A stretch of DNA of 64,000 nucleotides. It comes from Carideicomes alvinocaridis. GTDB taxonomy: Bacteria; Pseudomonadota; Alphaproteobacteria; Rhodobacterales; Rhodobacteraceae. The notes below the pieces were generated by a model. It ran no database searches and was not told the DNA's origin. It saw nothing but the letters and a program-made list of their open reading frames with translations. Within the stretch, counting starts at the first letter, position 1; each line of letters begins with the position of its first letter. The stretch spans positions 85,040 to 149,039 of the forward strand of contig SRJI02000018.1 of the NCBI GenBank assembly GCA_005473895.2. Direction: 5' to 3'. Of the stretch, positions 32,429 to 41,522 are shown piece by piece. A program made the translations under genes and the position numbers.

Positions 32429-33886
32429 ATGGCGACACGCAACGAAGTGCGGTTCATCCTGAACGGCGAGGACCAGGCGATCCGGGACGTGGGCGCCTCC
32501 GACACGCTGCTGGATTTCCTGCGCATCGACCGCCGCCTGACCGGCACCAAGGAGGGCTGCGCCGAGGGCGATTGCGGCGCCTGCACCGTGCTGGTGGGCC
32601 GCCTGACCCCGCAGGGCCTGCGCTATGACACGGTCAATGCCTGCATCCGCTTCCTCGCCTCGGTGGATGGCTGCCACGTGGTCACTATCGAGCACCTGCG
32701 CGGCCCCGAGGGCGGGCTGCACCCGGTGCAGGAGGCCATGGTCGCGCTGCACGGCTCTCAATGCGGCTTCTGCACGCCGGGCATCGTCATGTCGCTTTAC
32801 GCCCTGTGGATGGCCACGGCCACGCCCTCCGTCACCGAGATCGAGCGCGCGCTGCAGGGCAACCTCTGCCGCTGCACGGGGTACGAGCCCATCGTGAAGG
32901 CGGCGCAGGCGGCCTCTGCCGGCAAGGGGCAGAGCCAGGATCCCCTGAACCTGGAGCGGAACACCATCACCAAGCGCCTGTCCGACCTGCGCGACGGCGC
33001 GCGGGTGGAGGTCGCGAAGGGCGAGGATCGCGCGATCCTGCCCGCGGACACCGCCGACCTGGCGAAAGTGCTCGAGGAGAACCCGGAGGGCACCATCGTC
33101 GCCGGGGCCACCGATGTGGGCCTCTGGGTGACCAAGTTCCTGCGCCCGATCAGCCCCGCCATCCATATCGGCCACCTCGAAGAGCTGCACGAGATCGCGG
33201 AGGACGACGCGGCCATCACGCTGGGCGCGGGCGTCACCTATAGCGAGGCGGCGCTGACGCTGATCATGACTTGGCCCCATCTGCTGGAATACTGGGACCG
33301 GATCGCCGGCTGGCAGGTGCGCAACATGGGCACCATCGGCGGCAACATCGCCAACGGCTCGCCCATCGGGGACACGCCGCCCGCGCTCATCGCGCTTGAT
33401 GCCACGATCACCCTGCGCAAGGGCGGGGAGACGCGCGAGCTGCCGCTGGAGCGGTTCTTCATCGATTACGGCAAGCAGGACCGCGCCGAGGGCGAGTTCG
33501 TGGAACGTATCCGCATCCCGAAGCCCGCGGCAGGCCAGCTGCACGCCGCCTACAAGATCTCCAAGCGGCGGGACGAGGACATCTCCTCCGTCGCCGCCGC
33601 CTTCCGCCTGACGGTGGAGGACGGGACGATCACCGAGGCCCGCATCGCCTTCGGGGGCATGGCGGCGACGCCGAAACGCGCGGCGAAGGCCGAGGCGGCG
33701 CTGACGGGCCAGAGTTTCGACGAGGCCACGATGATGAAGGCCGCCGCGACCCTGCCCGAGGATTTCGCCCCGCTGTCGGATTGGCGCGCCTCGGCCGAGT
33801 ACCGGATGCGCGCCGCGCAGAACCTGTTCCGCCGGTTCTGGTACGAAAAGGGCACCGACGAAGCCGTCAGGCTGGAAACGGCCTGA
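32429..33886 (+). CDS. xdhA: Xanthine dehydrogenase, small subunit (2Fe-2S/FAD)
   Basis: XdhA carries electrons from the molybdenum site in XdhB to FAD and NAD during oxidation of hypoxanthine and xanthine to urate. The 485-residue protein has two [2Fe-2S] domains (GCAEGDCGACTVLVG near residues 42-56; QCGFCTPGIVMS and NLCRCTGYEP near 110-152) and a FAD domain (GTIVAGATDVGLWVTK; NMGTIGGNIANGSPIGDTPP). AGGAG precedes the ATG at 32429; the frame is open upstream but without conserved sequence. It is the first gene of xdhABC. Confidence 0.95.
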   Translation: MATRNEVRFILNGEDQAIRDVGASDTLLDFLRIDRRLTGTKEGCAEGDCGACTVLVGRLTPQGLRYDTVNACIRFLASVDGCHVVTIEHLRGPEGGLHPVQEAMVALHGSQCGFCTPGIVMSLYALWMATATPSVTEIERALQGNLCRCTGYEPIVKAAQAASAGKGQSQDPLNLERNTITKRLSDLRDGARVEVAKGEDRAILPADTADLAKVLEENPEGTIVAGATDVGLWVTKFLRPISPAIHIGHLEELHEIAEDDAAITLGAGVTYSEAALTLIMTWPHLLEYWDRIAGWQVRNMGTIGGNIANGSPIGDTPPALIALDATITLRKGGETRELPLERFFIDYGKQDRAEGEFVERIRIPKPAAGQLHAAYKISKRRDEDISSVAAAFRLTVEDGTITEARIAFGGMAATPKRAAKAEAALTGQSFDEATMMKAAATLPEDFAPLSDWRASAEYRMRAAQNLFRRFWYEKGTDEAVRLETA

Positions 33887-33899
33887 GAGGGAGGCACGC

Positions 33900-36212
33900 A
33901 TGAAGGACGAGCTCAGCATCACCGGCGCGACCGGAGAGGCGCTGCCCCATGACAGCGCGATCAAGCATGTCACCGGAAAGGCCGAGTATACCGACGACAT
34001 CCGCGAACCGGCGGGCACGCTGCACGCCTATCTCGGGCTGTCCACCATCGCCCACGGCAAGATCGAGGCGCTGGACCTTTCGGCGGTGAAGACCGCGCCG
34101 GGGGTGATCGACGTGATCGGCCCCGCGGACGTGCCGGCGGACAACGACTGCTCTGCCAACGGGATGCATGACGAGCCGATCTTTGCGGAGACGGTGGAAT
34201 TCCTCGGCCAGCCGATCTTTGCCGTGGTGGCCGAGAGCCGCGACCAGGCCCGCCGCGCCGCGCAACTGGCCGAGGTGAAATATACCGAGCTGCCGCACGC
34301 CACCAACGTCATGGCCGCGCGCGAGGCGGGCTATCCCAACGTGACCTCCCCGCTCAAGCTGGAGCGCGGGGACATCACCGCGATGGAGGCCGCGCCGCAC
34401 CGCCTCAAGGGCACCATGGTCGTGGGCGGGCAGGATCACTTCTACCTCGAGGGGCAGATCGCGCTGGCCGTGCCGGGCGAGGACGAGGACGTGGTGATCA
34501 ACACCTCCACCCAGCACCCGAGCGAGGTGCAGCACGTGGTGGCCCATGCGCTTGGCGTGCCGTCGCATTCCGTCGTCGTGAACGTGCGCCGGATGGGCGG
34601 CGGATTCGGCGGCAAGGAAACGCAGATGAACCTGTTCTGCTGCGTCGCCGCCATCGCCGCGAAGAAGCTGAACCGCCCGGTCAAGCTGCGACCCGACCGC
34701 GACGACGACATGACCGCCACCGGCAAGCGCCACGATTTCGTGGTGGAGTACGAGGTGGGCTTTGACGACGAAGGCCGCATCGTGGCGGTCGAAGGCGACT
34801 ATTTCGCGCGCTGCGGCTTCTGCTCGGACCTGTCCGGCCCGGTGACCGACCGCGCGCTGTTCCACGCCGACAACGCCTATTTCTATCCCAACGTCCTGCT
34901 GCGCTCGCACCCGCTCAAGACCAATACCGTGTCGAACACCGCCTTCCGCGGCTTCGGCGGGCCGCAGGGGCTGATCGCGGCCGAGCGGATGGTCGAAGAG
35001 ATCGCCTATTACCTCAAGCGCGACCCGCTGGAGATCCGCAAGCTCAACTTCTACGGCGGCGAGGGGCGCGACCTGACGCCCTATCACCAGACGGTGGAGG
35101 ACAACATCCTCGACCGGATCACCGACGAGCTGGCGGAAAGCGCCTCCTACAAGGAGCGGCGCGAGGCGGTCATCGCCTGGAACGCAAGGGGCGGCGTGAT
35201 CCGCAAGGGGATCGCGCTGACGCCGGTGAAATTCGGCATCTCCTTCACCGCTACCTGGTTCAACCAGGCCGGCGCGCTGATCCACATCTACGCCGACGGC
35301 TCGATCCACCTGAACCACGGCGGGACGGAGATGGGCCAGGGGCTTTACACCAAGGTGGCGCAGGTGGTGGCCGACGCACTGCAGGTGGATGCGGGGCTGG
35401 TGAAGATCACAAAGACCACGACCGAGAAGGTGCCGAACACCTCGGCCACCGCGGCCTCGTCGGGGTCGGACCTGAACGGCATGGCGGCCAAGGACGCCTG
35501 CGACCAGCTGATCGCCCGGCTGCGCGCCTTCGCGGTGGAGAAATACGGCATCGCCCCGGAGGATTTCCGCCTCTACGCCAACCGCGTCCACCTGGGCGAC
35601 ACGGTGGTCGAGTGGGACGCCTTCATCCGCGAAGCCTACATGGCCCGCGTGCAGCTGTCCGCCGCCGGGTTCTACAAGACGCCGAAAATCCACTGGGACC
35701 GCGAAAGCGGCAAGGGCCGGCCCTTCTACTACTTCGCTTATGGCGCCGCGCTGTCCGAGGTGTCGGTCGATACGCTGACCGGCGAATACCGGGTGGACCG
35801 GACCGACATCCTGCATGACGTGGGCCGGTCGCTGAACCCCGCCATCGACAAGGGGCAGGTCGAGGGCGCCTTCATCCAGGGGATGGGGTGGCTCACGACC
35901 GAAGAGCTCTGGTGGGACGACAAGGGGCGGCTCAGGACGCACGCGCCCTCCACCTACAAGATCCCGCTGGCCTCGGACCGGCCGCGCGTCTTCAACGTGG
36001 CGCTGGCCGACTGGGCCGAGAACCGGGAGCCGACCATCAAGCGCTCCAAGGCCGTGGGCGAGCCGCCCTTCATGCTGGCCGTCTCGGTGCTCGAAGCGCT
36101 CGGCATGGCGGTGGCGAGCGTCGCGGATTACGCCGAATGCCCGCGGCTCGACACCCCGGCGACGCCGGAGCGCGTGCTGATGGCGGTGGAGCGCCTGCGC
36201 GGGACGCGATGA
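33900..36212 (+). CDS. xdhB: Xanthine dehydrogenase, molybdopterin-binding subunit
   Basis: A 770-residue molybdopterin subunit where purine hydroxylation occurs. Cofactor and active-site motifs include MGGGFGGKETQ, the RGFGGPQG loop, HGGTEMGQGLYTK, and FIQGMGWLTTEELWWDDKGRL near the C-terminus, where the preceding region would hold the catalytic Glu. The gene starts 13 bases after xdhA with a GAGGGAGG ribosome site and ends overlapping xdhC. Length and motifs are normal. Confidence 0.95.
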   Translation: MKDELSITGATGEALPHDSAIKHVTGKAEYTDDIREPAGTLHAYLGLSTIAHGKIEALDLSAVKTAPGVIDVIGPADVPADNDCSANGMHDEPIFAETVEFLGQPIFAVVAESRDQARRAAQLAEVKYTELPHATNVMAAREAGYPNVTSPLKLERGDITAMEAAPHRLKGTMVVGGQDHFYLEGQIALAVPGEDEDVVINTSTQHPSEVQHVVAHALGVPSHSVVVNVRRMGGGFGGKETQMNLFCCVAAIAAKKLNRPVKLRPDRDDDMTATGKRHDFVVEYEVGFDDEGRIVAVEGDYFARCGFCSDLSGPVTDRALFHADNAYFYPNVLLRSHPLKTNTVSNTAFRGFGGPQGLIAAERMVEEIAYYLKRDPLEIRKLNFYGGEGRDLTPYHQTVEDNILDRITDELAESASYKERREAVIAWNARGGVIRKGIALTPVKFGISFTATWFNQAGALIHIYADGSIHLNHGGTEMGQGLYTKVAQVVADALQVDAGLVKITKTTTEKVPNTSATAASSGSDLNGMAAKDACDQLIARLRAFAVEKYGIAPEDFRLYANRVHLGDTVVEWDAFIREAYMARVQLSAAGFYKTPKIHWDRESGKGRPFYYFAYGAALSEVSVDTLTGEYRVDRTDILHDVGRSLNPAIDKGQVEGAFIQGMGWLTTEELWWDDKGRLRTHAPSTYKIPLASDRPRVFNVALADWAENREPTIKRSKAVGEPPFMLAVSVLEALGMAVASVADYAECPRLDTPATPERVLMAVERLRGTR

Positions 36213-37030
36213 CACCCCGCAGCCCCATATCCGGCGCCGCACCGGCCGCCCGGATCCGCCTGACCGAGGTCAGCGGCTCCGCCCCGCGGGCGGCCGGCAC
36301 CACCATGCTGGTCAATGCCGAGGCGGCAGAGGGCACCATCGGCGGCGGGCAGCTTGAATACATGGCGATCGAGGAGGCCCGCGCGATGCTGGCCGCCGGC
36401 GAGGATCGGCGCGAGATGAACGTGCCGCTGGGCCCCGAGATCGGCCAGTGCTGCGGCGGCCGGGTGAAGATCGTGCTGGACCGGCTGGACGAGGCCGGGC
36501 TGCGCGCGGAACGGCAGGCCGGCCGGCAGGCGCAGGATGACTGGCCGCAGGTCCTGATCTTCGGCGCGGGGCATGTGGGCCGGGCGCTGTCCGCCGCGCT
36601 GCTGCCACTGCCGGTGCAGGCCCGGCTGATCGACACCCGCGCGGCAGAGATCGCGCTGGCCCCCCGCGGGGTGGAGGTGCAGCTCACCTCCCTGCCCGAG
36701 GCCGAGGTGCGCAGCGCCGGGCCCGGCACCGCCTACGTCATCCTGACCCACGACCATTCGCTCGACTTCCTGATCGCGGCCGAGGCGCTGGAGCGGGGCG
36801 ATGCCGCCTATGTCGGGATGATCGGCTCCGAGACCAAGCGCGCCAGCTTTGCCGGGTTCTGCCGCCGCGAGGCGCCCGGGGCCGACCCGGCGCGGCTGAC
36901 CAGCCCGATCGGCGCCGGCGGTACCCGCGACAAGCGCCCCGAGGTGATCGCGGCGCTCGTCGCGGCAGAGTTGTTGACCGCGCTGCTGACCCAGCCGGCC
37001 GAGGCCGTCAGCGTCCCGAGCCGGGCCTGA
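36209..37030 (+). CDS. xdhC: Xanthine dehydrogenase accessory protein
   Basis: XdhC binds and helps sulfurate the molybdenum cofactor before insertion into XdhB. The 273-residue protein has an N-terminal XdhC domain (SGSAPRAAGTTMLV, EGTIGGGQLEYMAIEEA, GPEIGQCCGGRVKIV, with the conserved Cys pair) and a C-terminal Rossmann domain (VLIFGAGHVGRALSAAL, YVILTHDHSLD, YVGMIGSETKRASF). The ATG overlaps the xdhB stop (ATGA). It ends 15 bases from the convergent dienelactone hydrolase. Confidence 0.94.
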   Translation: MTPRSPISGAAPAARIRLTEVSGSAPRAAGTTMLVNAEAAEGTIGGGQLEYMAIEEARAMLAAGEDRREMNVPLGPEIGQCCGGRVKIVLDRLDEAGLRAERQAGRQAQDDWPQVLIFGAGHVGRALSAALLPLPVQARLIDTRAAEIALAPRGVEVQLTSLPEAEVRSAGPGTAYVILTHDHSLDFLIAAEALERGDAAYVGMIGSETKRASFAGFCRREAPGADPARLTSPIGAGGTRDKRPEVIAALVAAELLTALLTQPAEAVSVPSRA

Positions 37031-37045
37031 CGCGGGGCGACGCCT

Positions 37046-37774
37046 TCAGCCCAGCGTCTCGCCGAAGAAGTCCAGCATCCGCTTCCAGTGCCGTTCCGCC
37101 CCGGTCTCGTGGTAGACGCCGTGATCCGGGACCGCCCAGCCATGCTCGCAGCCGACATAGTTCTCGATGATATGGTCGATCTCCGCCTCGCGCAGCGACT
37201 GGGCCAGCACCGCCGATTGCTCGGGCGGAAAGCTCTTGTCCACGCCCGCGACCCCGACATAGAGCCGCGCCTTCATGTCGGTCGCCCGCGCATGAGGGCT
37301 GTCCTCCGACCCGGCAAGGTTACCGCCATGCAGGCTGGCCGCCGCGACGACCCGGTCCGGCACCGCCGCCGCGGCGTTGAGCGCGCGGGGACCGCCCATG
37401 CAATAGCCCACCGTGCCGATCGGGCCGCTCACTCCGGCCTTGTCCAGCGCCTCGACGAAACCCGCGCTGTCACGCTCGGTCATCGCCTGGCTGGTCTCGC
37501 TCACCATGCCGCGCATCTGCTTGGCCGTCGCCTCGTCGGAAAAGGCCGTCCTCGCGTCGAAATGTCCGTAATCGCCAAACCGGTAGAACAGGTCCGGCAC
37601 CAGCACCGCGTAACCCTGGGCGGCATAGCGCGCCGCCATCTGCTCCATCGCCGGGCGCAGGCCGAAGATGTCCATGTAGAGGATCACGCCCGCCTTGGCG
37701 CCCCCTTCCGGCATGTCCAGGATGGCGGGGCAGGCGCCGTCCATCGTAGCGATTTCGATGCGGCTCTGGGTCAT
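37046..37774 (-). CDS. Dienelactone hydrolase family protein
   Basis: A 242-residue alpha/beta hydrolase of the dienelactone hydrolase family. The nucleophile elbow is GYCMGG (Cys), the Asp follows in ARLYVGVAGVDKSFP and the His is in CEHGW. The ATG at 37774 has GGAAAGG upstream; the longer frame lacks conservation. Members cleave dienelactones in chlorocatechol breakdown or act on other esters; nothing nearby fixes the substrate. It is convergent with xdhC and divergent from the beta-oxidation operon. Confidence 0.88.
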   Translation of the reverse strand: MTQSRIEIATMDGACPAILDMPEGGAKAGVILYMDIFGLRPAMEQMAARYAAQGYAVLVPDLFYRFGDYGHFDARTAFSDEATAKQMRGMVSETSQAMTERDSAGFVEALDKAGVSGPIGTVGYCMGGPRALNAAAAVPDRVVAAASLHGGNLAGSEDSPHARATDMKARLYVGVAGVDKSFPPEQSAVLAQSLREAEIDHIIENYVGCEHGWAVPDHGVYHETGAERHWKRMLDFFGETLG

Positions 37775-37980
37775 GTTGCAACCTTTCCGTCTGGGATTCC
37801 CGGACGAGCCTAGCAGCGCCGCGCCACGGGTTCCATCGGCACCCGCCCCGGCCCTGCGCGGCACCGCCTCGGCGGTCCGGGCCACGACGCTGCGTCACGA
37901 CCGCGTGCGCCACCCCAATCGCCGCCCCATGGCGGGAACCGGCCATGACCTGACGCCGTTCATTCAGAGGGAGAGCGACG

Positions 37981-40242
37981 ATGGCATTCAGACGCGACAC
38001 GATTACCAAACCGATCCACCGCTGGGCCAAGAAGGCCCTGCCCAGCCTGTCCGAGACCGAGCGCGAGGCGATCTCGGCCGGCGAGGTCTGGTGGGAAGCG
38101 GATCTCTTCACCGGCAACCCGGACTGGAGCAAGCTGCTGGCCGTGAAGGCGCCGCAGCTGACGGCGGAGGAACAGAAATTCCTCGACGGCCCCGTCCGCC
38201 AGGTCTGCGACATGGTCAACGACTGGGAGCTGAACCACGAGAGCGCCGACCTGCCGCCCGAGGTCTGGTCCTTCCTGCGGGAAAAGGGCTTTTTCGGCAT
38301 GATCATCCCGAAGGAGCGTGGCGGCCTCGGCTTCACCGCCTTCGCCCACTCCGAGGTGGTGCGCTACCTCGCCTCCCATTCCGTGCCGCTGGCGGTGACG
38401 GTCATGGTCCCGAACTCCCTCGGCCCGGGCGAACTGCTGCTGCAATTCGGCACCGACGACCAGAAGGATTACTGGCTGCCCAAGCTCGCCACGGGCGAGG
38501 AACTGCCCGCCTTCGGCCTGACCAGCGAGGAAGGCGGCTCCGATGCCTCGGCGATGGTCGATGCCGGCATCGTCTGCAAGGGCGAGTGGAACGGCGAAGA
38601 GGTGCTGGGCATCCGCTTGAACTGGTCCAAGCGCTACATCACGCTGGCCCCGGTCTGCACCGTGCTGGGCCTCGCCTTCCAGATGCAGGACCCGGACGGG
38701 CTGCTGGGCGGCGAAAAGGACATCGGCATCACCTGCGCGCTGGTGCCCACCGATCTGCCGGGCGTCGAGACCGGCAAGCGGCACCTGCCCTCGGGCGCCA
38801 TGTTCATGAACGGCCCGACCGAGGGGCATGACGTCTTCATCCCGCTGGAGAACATCATCGGCGGGCAGGACTATGCCGGCAAGGGCTGGATGATGCTGAT
38901 GTCGGCGCTGGCCGCCGGGCGCGGCATCTCGCTGCCCTCGCAATCGGCCGCCGCCTGCGCCATCGCCGCCCATACCACCGGCGCCTATGCCCGCATCCGC
39001 ACCCAGTTCAACCTGCCCATCGGCATGTTCGAAGGCGTGCAGGAGCCCATGGCGCGCATCGCCGCCGACGCCTACACCCTGGACGCCGCGCGGCGGCTGA
39101 CCACCGCCGGGCTGGACGAGGGGCGTGCGCTGGCCGTGATCTCGGCCATCATGAAGTACCACGCCACCACCCGCATGCGCGACAGCATCAACGACGCCAT
39201 GGACGTGCATTCGGGCAAGGCGGTGATCGACGGGCCGCTGAACTATCTGCAGCCCATCTACCGCTCCGTCCCCATCGGGATCACGGTGGAGGGCGCGAAC
39301 ATCGTCACCCGCAACTTGATCATCTTCGGCCAGGGCGCGATCCGGGCGCATCCCCACATCCTCGACGAGATGATGGCGCTGCAGGAGCCGGACGAGCAGA
39401 AGTCGCTCGACGAGTTCGACAAGCATTTCTGGAAGCATGTCGGCCATTCGATGAAGACCTACTTCCGCGCCCTGGGCCGCGCCTGGACCGGCGGCCGCTT
39501 CGCCCCGGCGCCCGCGGCGGGCAGCGTCACGCACCATTACCGGCGGCTGAACCGCTGGGCCGCGGCCTTCGCGCTGACCGCCGATTTCTGCTTCCTGACG
39601 CTGGGCGGCGCGCTCAAGCGGAAGGAGACGATCACCGCGCGGATGGGCGATGCCCTGTCCGAGATGTACCTGATCTCGGCCGTGCTGAAACGCTGGGATG
39701 ATGAGGGCCGGCACGAGGCCGACCTGCCGCTGGTGGATTACGCCTGCCACACTGGCTTCAACCGGATCGACAAGGCGCTGGACGAGGTGACGGCGAACCT
39801 GCCCGCCCGCTGGGCGTCCTGGCTGCTGCGCGCGACCTTCCTGCCCGGCGGCAGCACCCGTGGACCGGCCGACAGCCTGATGACAAAGGTCGCGCGGATC
39901 ATCTACGAACCGAACCCCGCGCGCGAGCGGCTGATATCGGGCCTGCACCTGCCCACCGAGGGCGACACCGGGATGGCGCTGCTCAACCGTGCCTATGCCG
40001 AGGTGATGGAGACGGAGCCGCTGATGAAGCGCCTGCGCGATCTGAAGCAGACGCCGGAAGAGGCGCAGGCCGCGGGCGTGCTCTCGGAGACCGATTTCGC
40101 CCGCATCCGCCGCCGCAACGCCGCCGTGCAGAAGGTGGTGGCGGTGGACTCGCTGACCCCGGAAGAGCTGGCGCATTACTTCCCCAACTACGCGGAGGCC
40201 AACCACCGGCCCTCCACCAAACCCACGGAGGCCGCTGAATGA
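37981..40242 (+). CDS. fadE: Acyl-CoA dehydrogenase (FadE type)
   Basis: A 753-residue flavoprotein that introduces the 2,3-double bond in acyl-CoA in the first step of beta-oxidation. The acyl-CoA dehydrogenase core (MIIPKERGGLGFTAFAHSEVVRYLASHS; FGLTSEEGGSDASAM; MMLMSALAAGRGISLPSQS) is followed by a C-terminal FadE-specific extension of about 300 residues (from about 430). AGGGAGAG precedes the ATG. It overlaps the thiolase gene by four bases and heads a four-gene operon. Confidence 0.94.
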   Translation: MAFRRDTITKPIHRWAKKALPSLSETEREAISAGEVWWEADLFTGNPDWSKLLAVKAPQLTAEEQKFLDGPVRQVCDMVNDWELNHESADLPPEVWSFLREKGFFGMIIPKERGGLGFTAFAHSEVVRYLASHSVPLAVTVMVPNSLGPGELLLQFGTDDQKDYWLPKLATGEELPAFGLTSEEGGSDASAMVDAGIVCKGEWNGEEVLGIRLNWSKRYITLAPVCTVLGLAFQMQDPDGLLGGEKDIGITCALVPTDLPGVETGKRHLPSGAMFMNGPTEGHDVFIPLENIIGGQDYAGKGWMMLMSALAAGRGISLPSQSAAACAIAAHTTGAYARIRTQFNLPIGMFEGVQEPMARIAADAYTLDAARRLTTAGLDEGRALAVISAIMKYHATTRMRDSINDAMDVHSGKAVIDGPLNYLQPIYRSVPIGITVEGANIVTRNLIIFGQGAIRAHPHILDEMMALQEPDEQKSLDEFDKHFWKHVGHSMKTYFRALGRAWTGGRFAPAPAAGSVTHHYRRLNRWAAAFALTADFCFLTLGGALKRKETITARMGDALSEMYLISAVLKRWDDEGRHEADLPLVDYACHTGFNRIDKALDEVTANLPARWASWLLRATFLPGGSTRGPADSLMTKVARIIYEPNPARERLISGLHLPTEGDTGMALLNRAYAEVMETEPLMKRLRDLKQTPEEAQAAGVLSETDFARIRRRNAAVQKVVAVDSLTPEELAHYFPNYAEANHRPSTKPTEAAE

Positions 40243-41522
40243 GCCGCCCGGTCTACCTCGTCGACGGCGCGCGCACGCCCTTCCTCAAGGCGCGCACCGG
40301 CCCCGGCCCCTTCACGCCAGTGGACCTTGCCGTGCAGGCGGGGCGGCCGCTGCTGATGCGCCAGCCCATGGGGCGCGACGCCTACGACCTCGTCATCCTC
40401 GGCTGCGTCAACGTCATCGCGGACGAGATGAACCCGGCCCGGGTCGCGGCGCTGCGGCTCGGGATGGGCGACGATCAGGTGGCGTTCACCGTGCAGATCA
40501 ACTGCGGCTCGGGGATGCAGAGCATCGACACCGCCTATCGCTACATCCGCGAGGGCACGCACGACATGATCCTCGCCGGCGGGACCGAGGCGCTGAGCCA
40601 TGCGCCGCTGGTCTACCGCAAGGAAGCGGTGGAGTGGTATTCCGGCATGGCCCGCGCCAAGGGCCCGATGGACCAGGCGCAGGCCTTCGCGCAGGTGCGA
40701 CCGGACATGTTCAAGCCGGTCATCGGATTGGAACGCGGGCTGACCGACCCGATCACCGAGCTCAACATGGGCCAGACCGCCGAGGTGCTGGCACACCGCT
40801 TCGGCATCGACCGCAAGACCGCCGACGCCTACGCGATGGAAAGCCATCACCGGCTGGCCCGCGCCCAGAAAGAGGGCTGGCTGAAGGGCGAGGTGATGCC
40901 CGCCTTCGACCGCGACGGCAATGCGCATGAACATGATGACGGGGTGCGGCCGGATTCCTCGCTCGATCACCTGGCCAAGCTGAAACCGGCCTTCGAGAAA
41001 CCTTATGGCAAGGTCACGCCGGGCAATTCCAGCCAGATCACCGATGGCGCCTCCTGGGTCATCGTCGCCTCCGAGGAAGCGGTGGAAAAGCACGGGCTGA
41101 CCCCGCTCGCTCGGATCGTCGACAGCGAATGGGCGGCGCTCGACCCCACGATCATGGGCCTGGGTCCGGTCATGTCCGCGACGCCGATGGTCACCCGCCA
41201 CGGTCTCGGCGAGGCCGACATCGACCTGTGGGAGCTGAACGAGGCTTTCGCCGCGCAGGTGCTGGCCTGTATCGCCGCCTGGCAGGACGACGACTTCTGC
41301 CGCGACCTGCTGGGGCTCGACGGCGCCTTCGGGCGGATCGACCGGGACAAGCTGAACGTGGATGGCGGCGCGATCTCGCTCGGGCACCCGGTGGGGACCA
41401 GCGGCAACCGCATCGTGCTGCACCTCGCCAACGCGCTGAAACGCATGGGCAAGAAACGCGGCGTCGCCACCGAATGCATCGGCGGCGGACAGGGCGGCGC
41501 GATGTTGCTGGAGGCCGCATGA
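40239..41522 (+). CDS. fadA: Acetyl-CoA C-acyltransferase (thiolase)
   Basis: A 427-residue thiolase that cleaves 3-ketoacyl-CoA to acetyl-CoA and a shortened acyl-CoA. Motifs are NCGSGMQSID (nucleophile Cys near residue 90), WELNEAFAAQVLA, ISLGHPVGTSG (His) and the C-terminal CIGGGQGGAMLLEA (second Cys). It is longer than usual (about 390), with an insert around HRKTADAYAMESHHRLARAQKEGWLKGEV, as in FadI-like long thiolases. It overlaps both neighbours by four bases. Confidence 0.93.
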   Translation: MSRPVYLVDGARTPFLKARTGPGPFTPVDLAVQAGRPLLMRQPMGRDAYDLVILGCVNVIADEMNPARVAALRLGMGDDQVAFTVQINCGSGMQSIDTAYRYIREGTHDMILAGGTEALSHAPLVYRKEAVEWYSGMARAKGPMDQAQAFAQVRPDMFKPVIGLERGLTDPITELNMGQTAEVLAHRFGIDRKTADAYAMESHHRLARAQKEGWLKGEVMPAFDRDGNAHEHDDGVRPDSSLDHLAKLKPAFEKPYGKVTPGNSSQITDGASWVIVASEEAVEKHGLTPLARIVDSEWAALDPTIMGLGPVMSATPMVTRHGLGEADIDLWELNEAFAAQVLACIAAWQDDDFCRDLLGLDGAFGRIDRDKLNVDGGAISLGHPVGTSGNRIVLHLANALKRMGKKRGVATECIGGGQGGAMLLEAA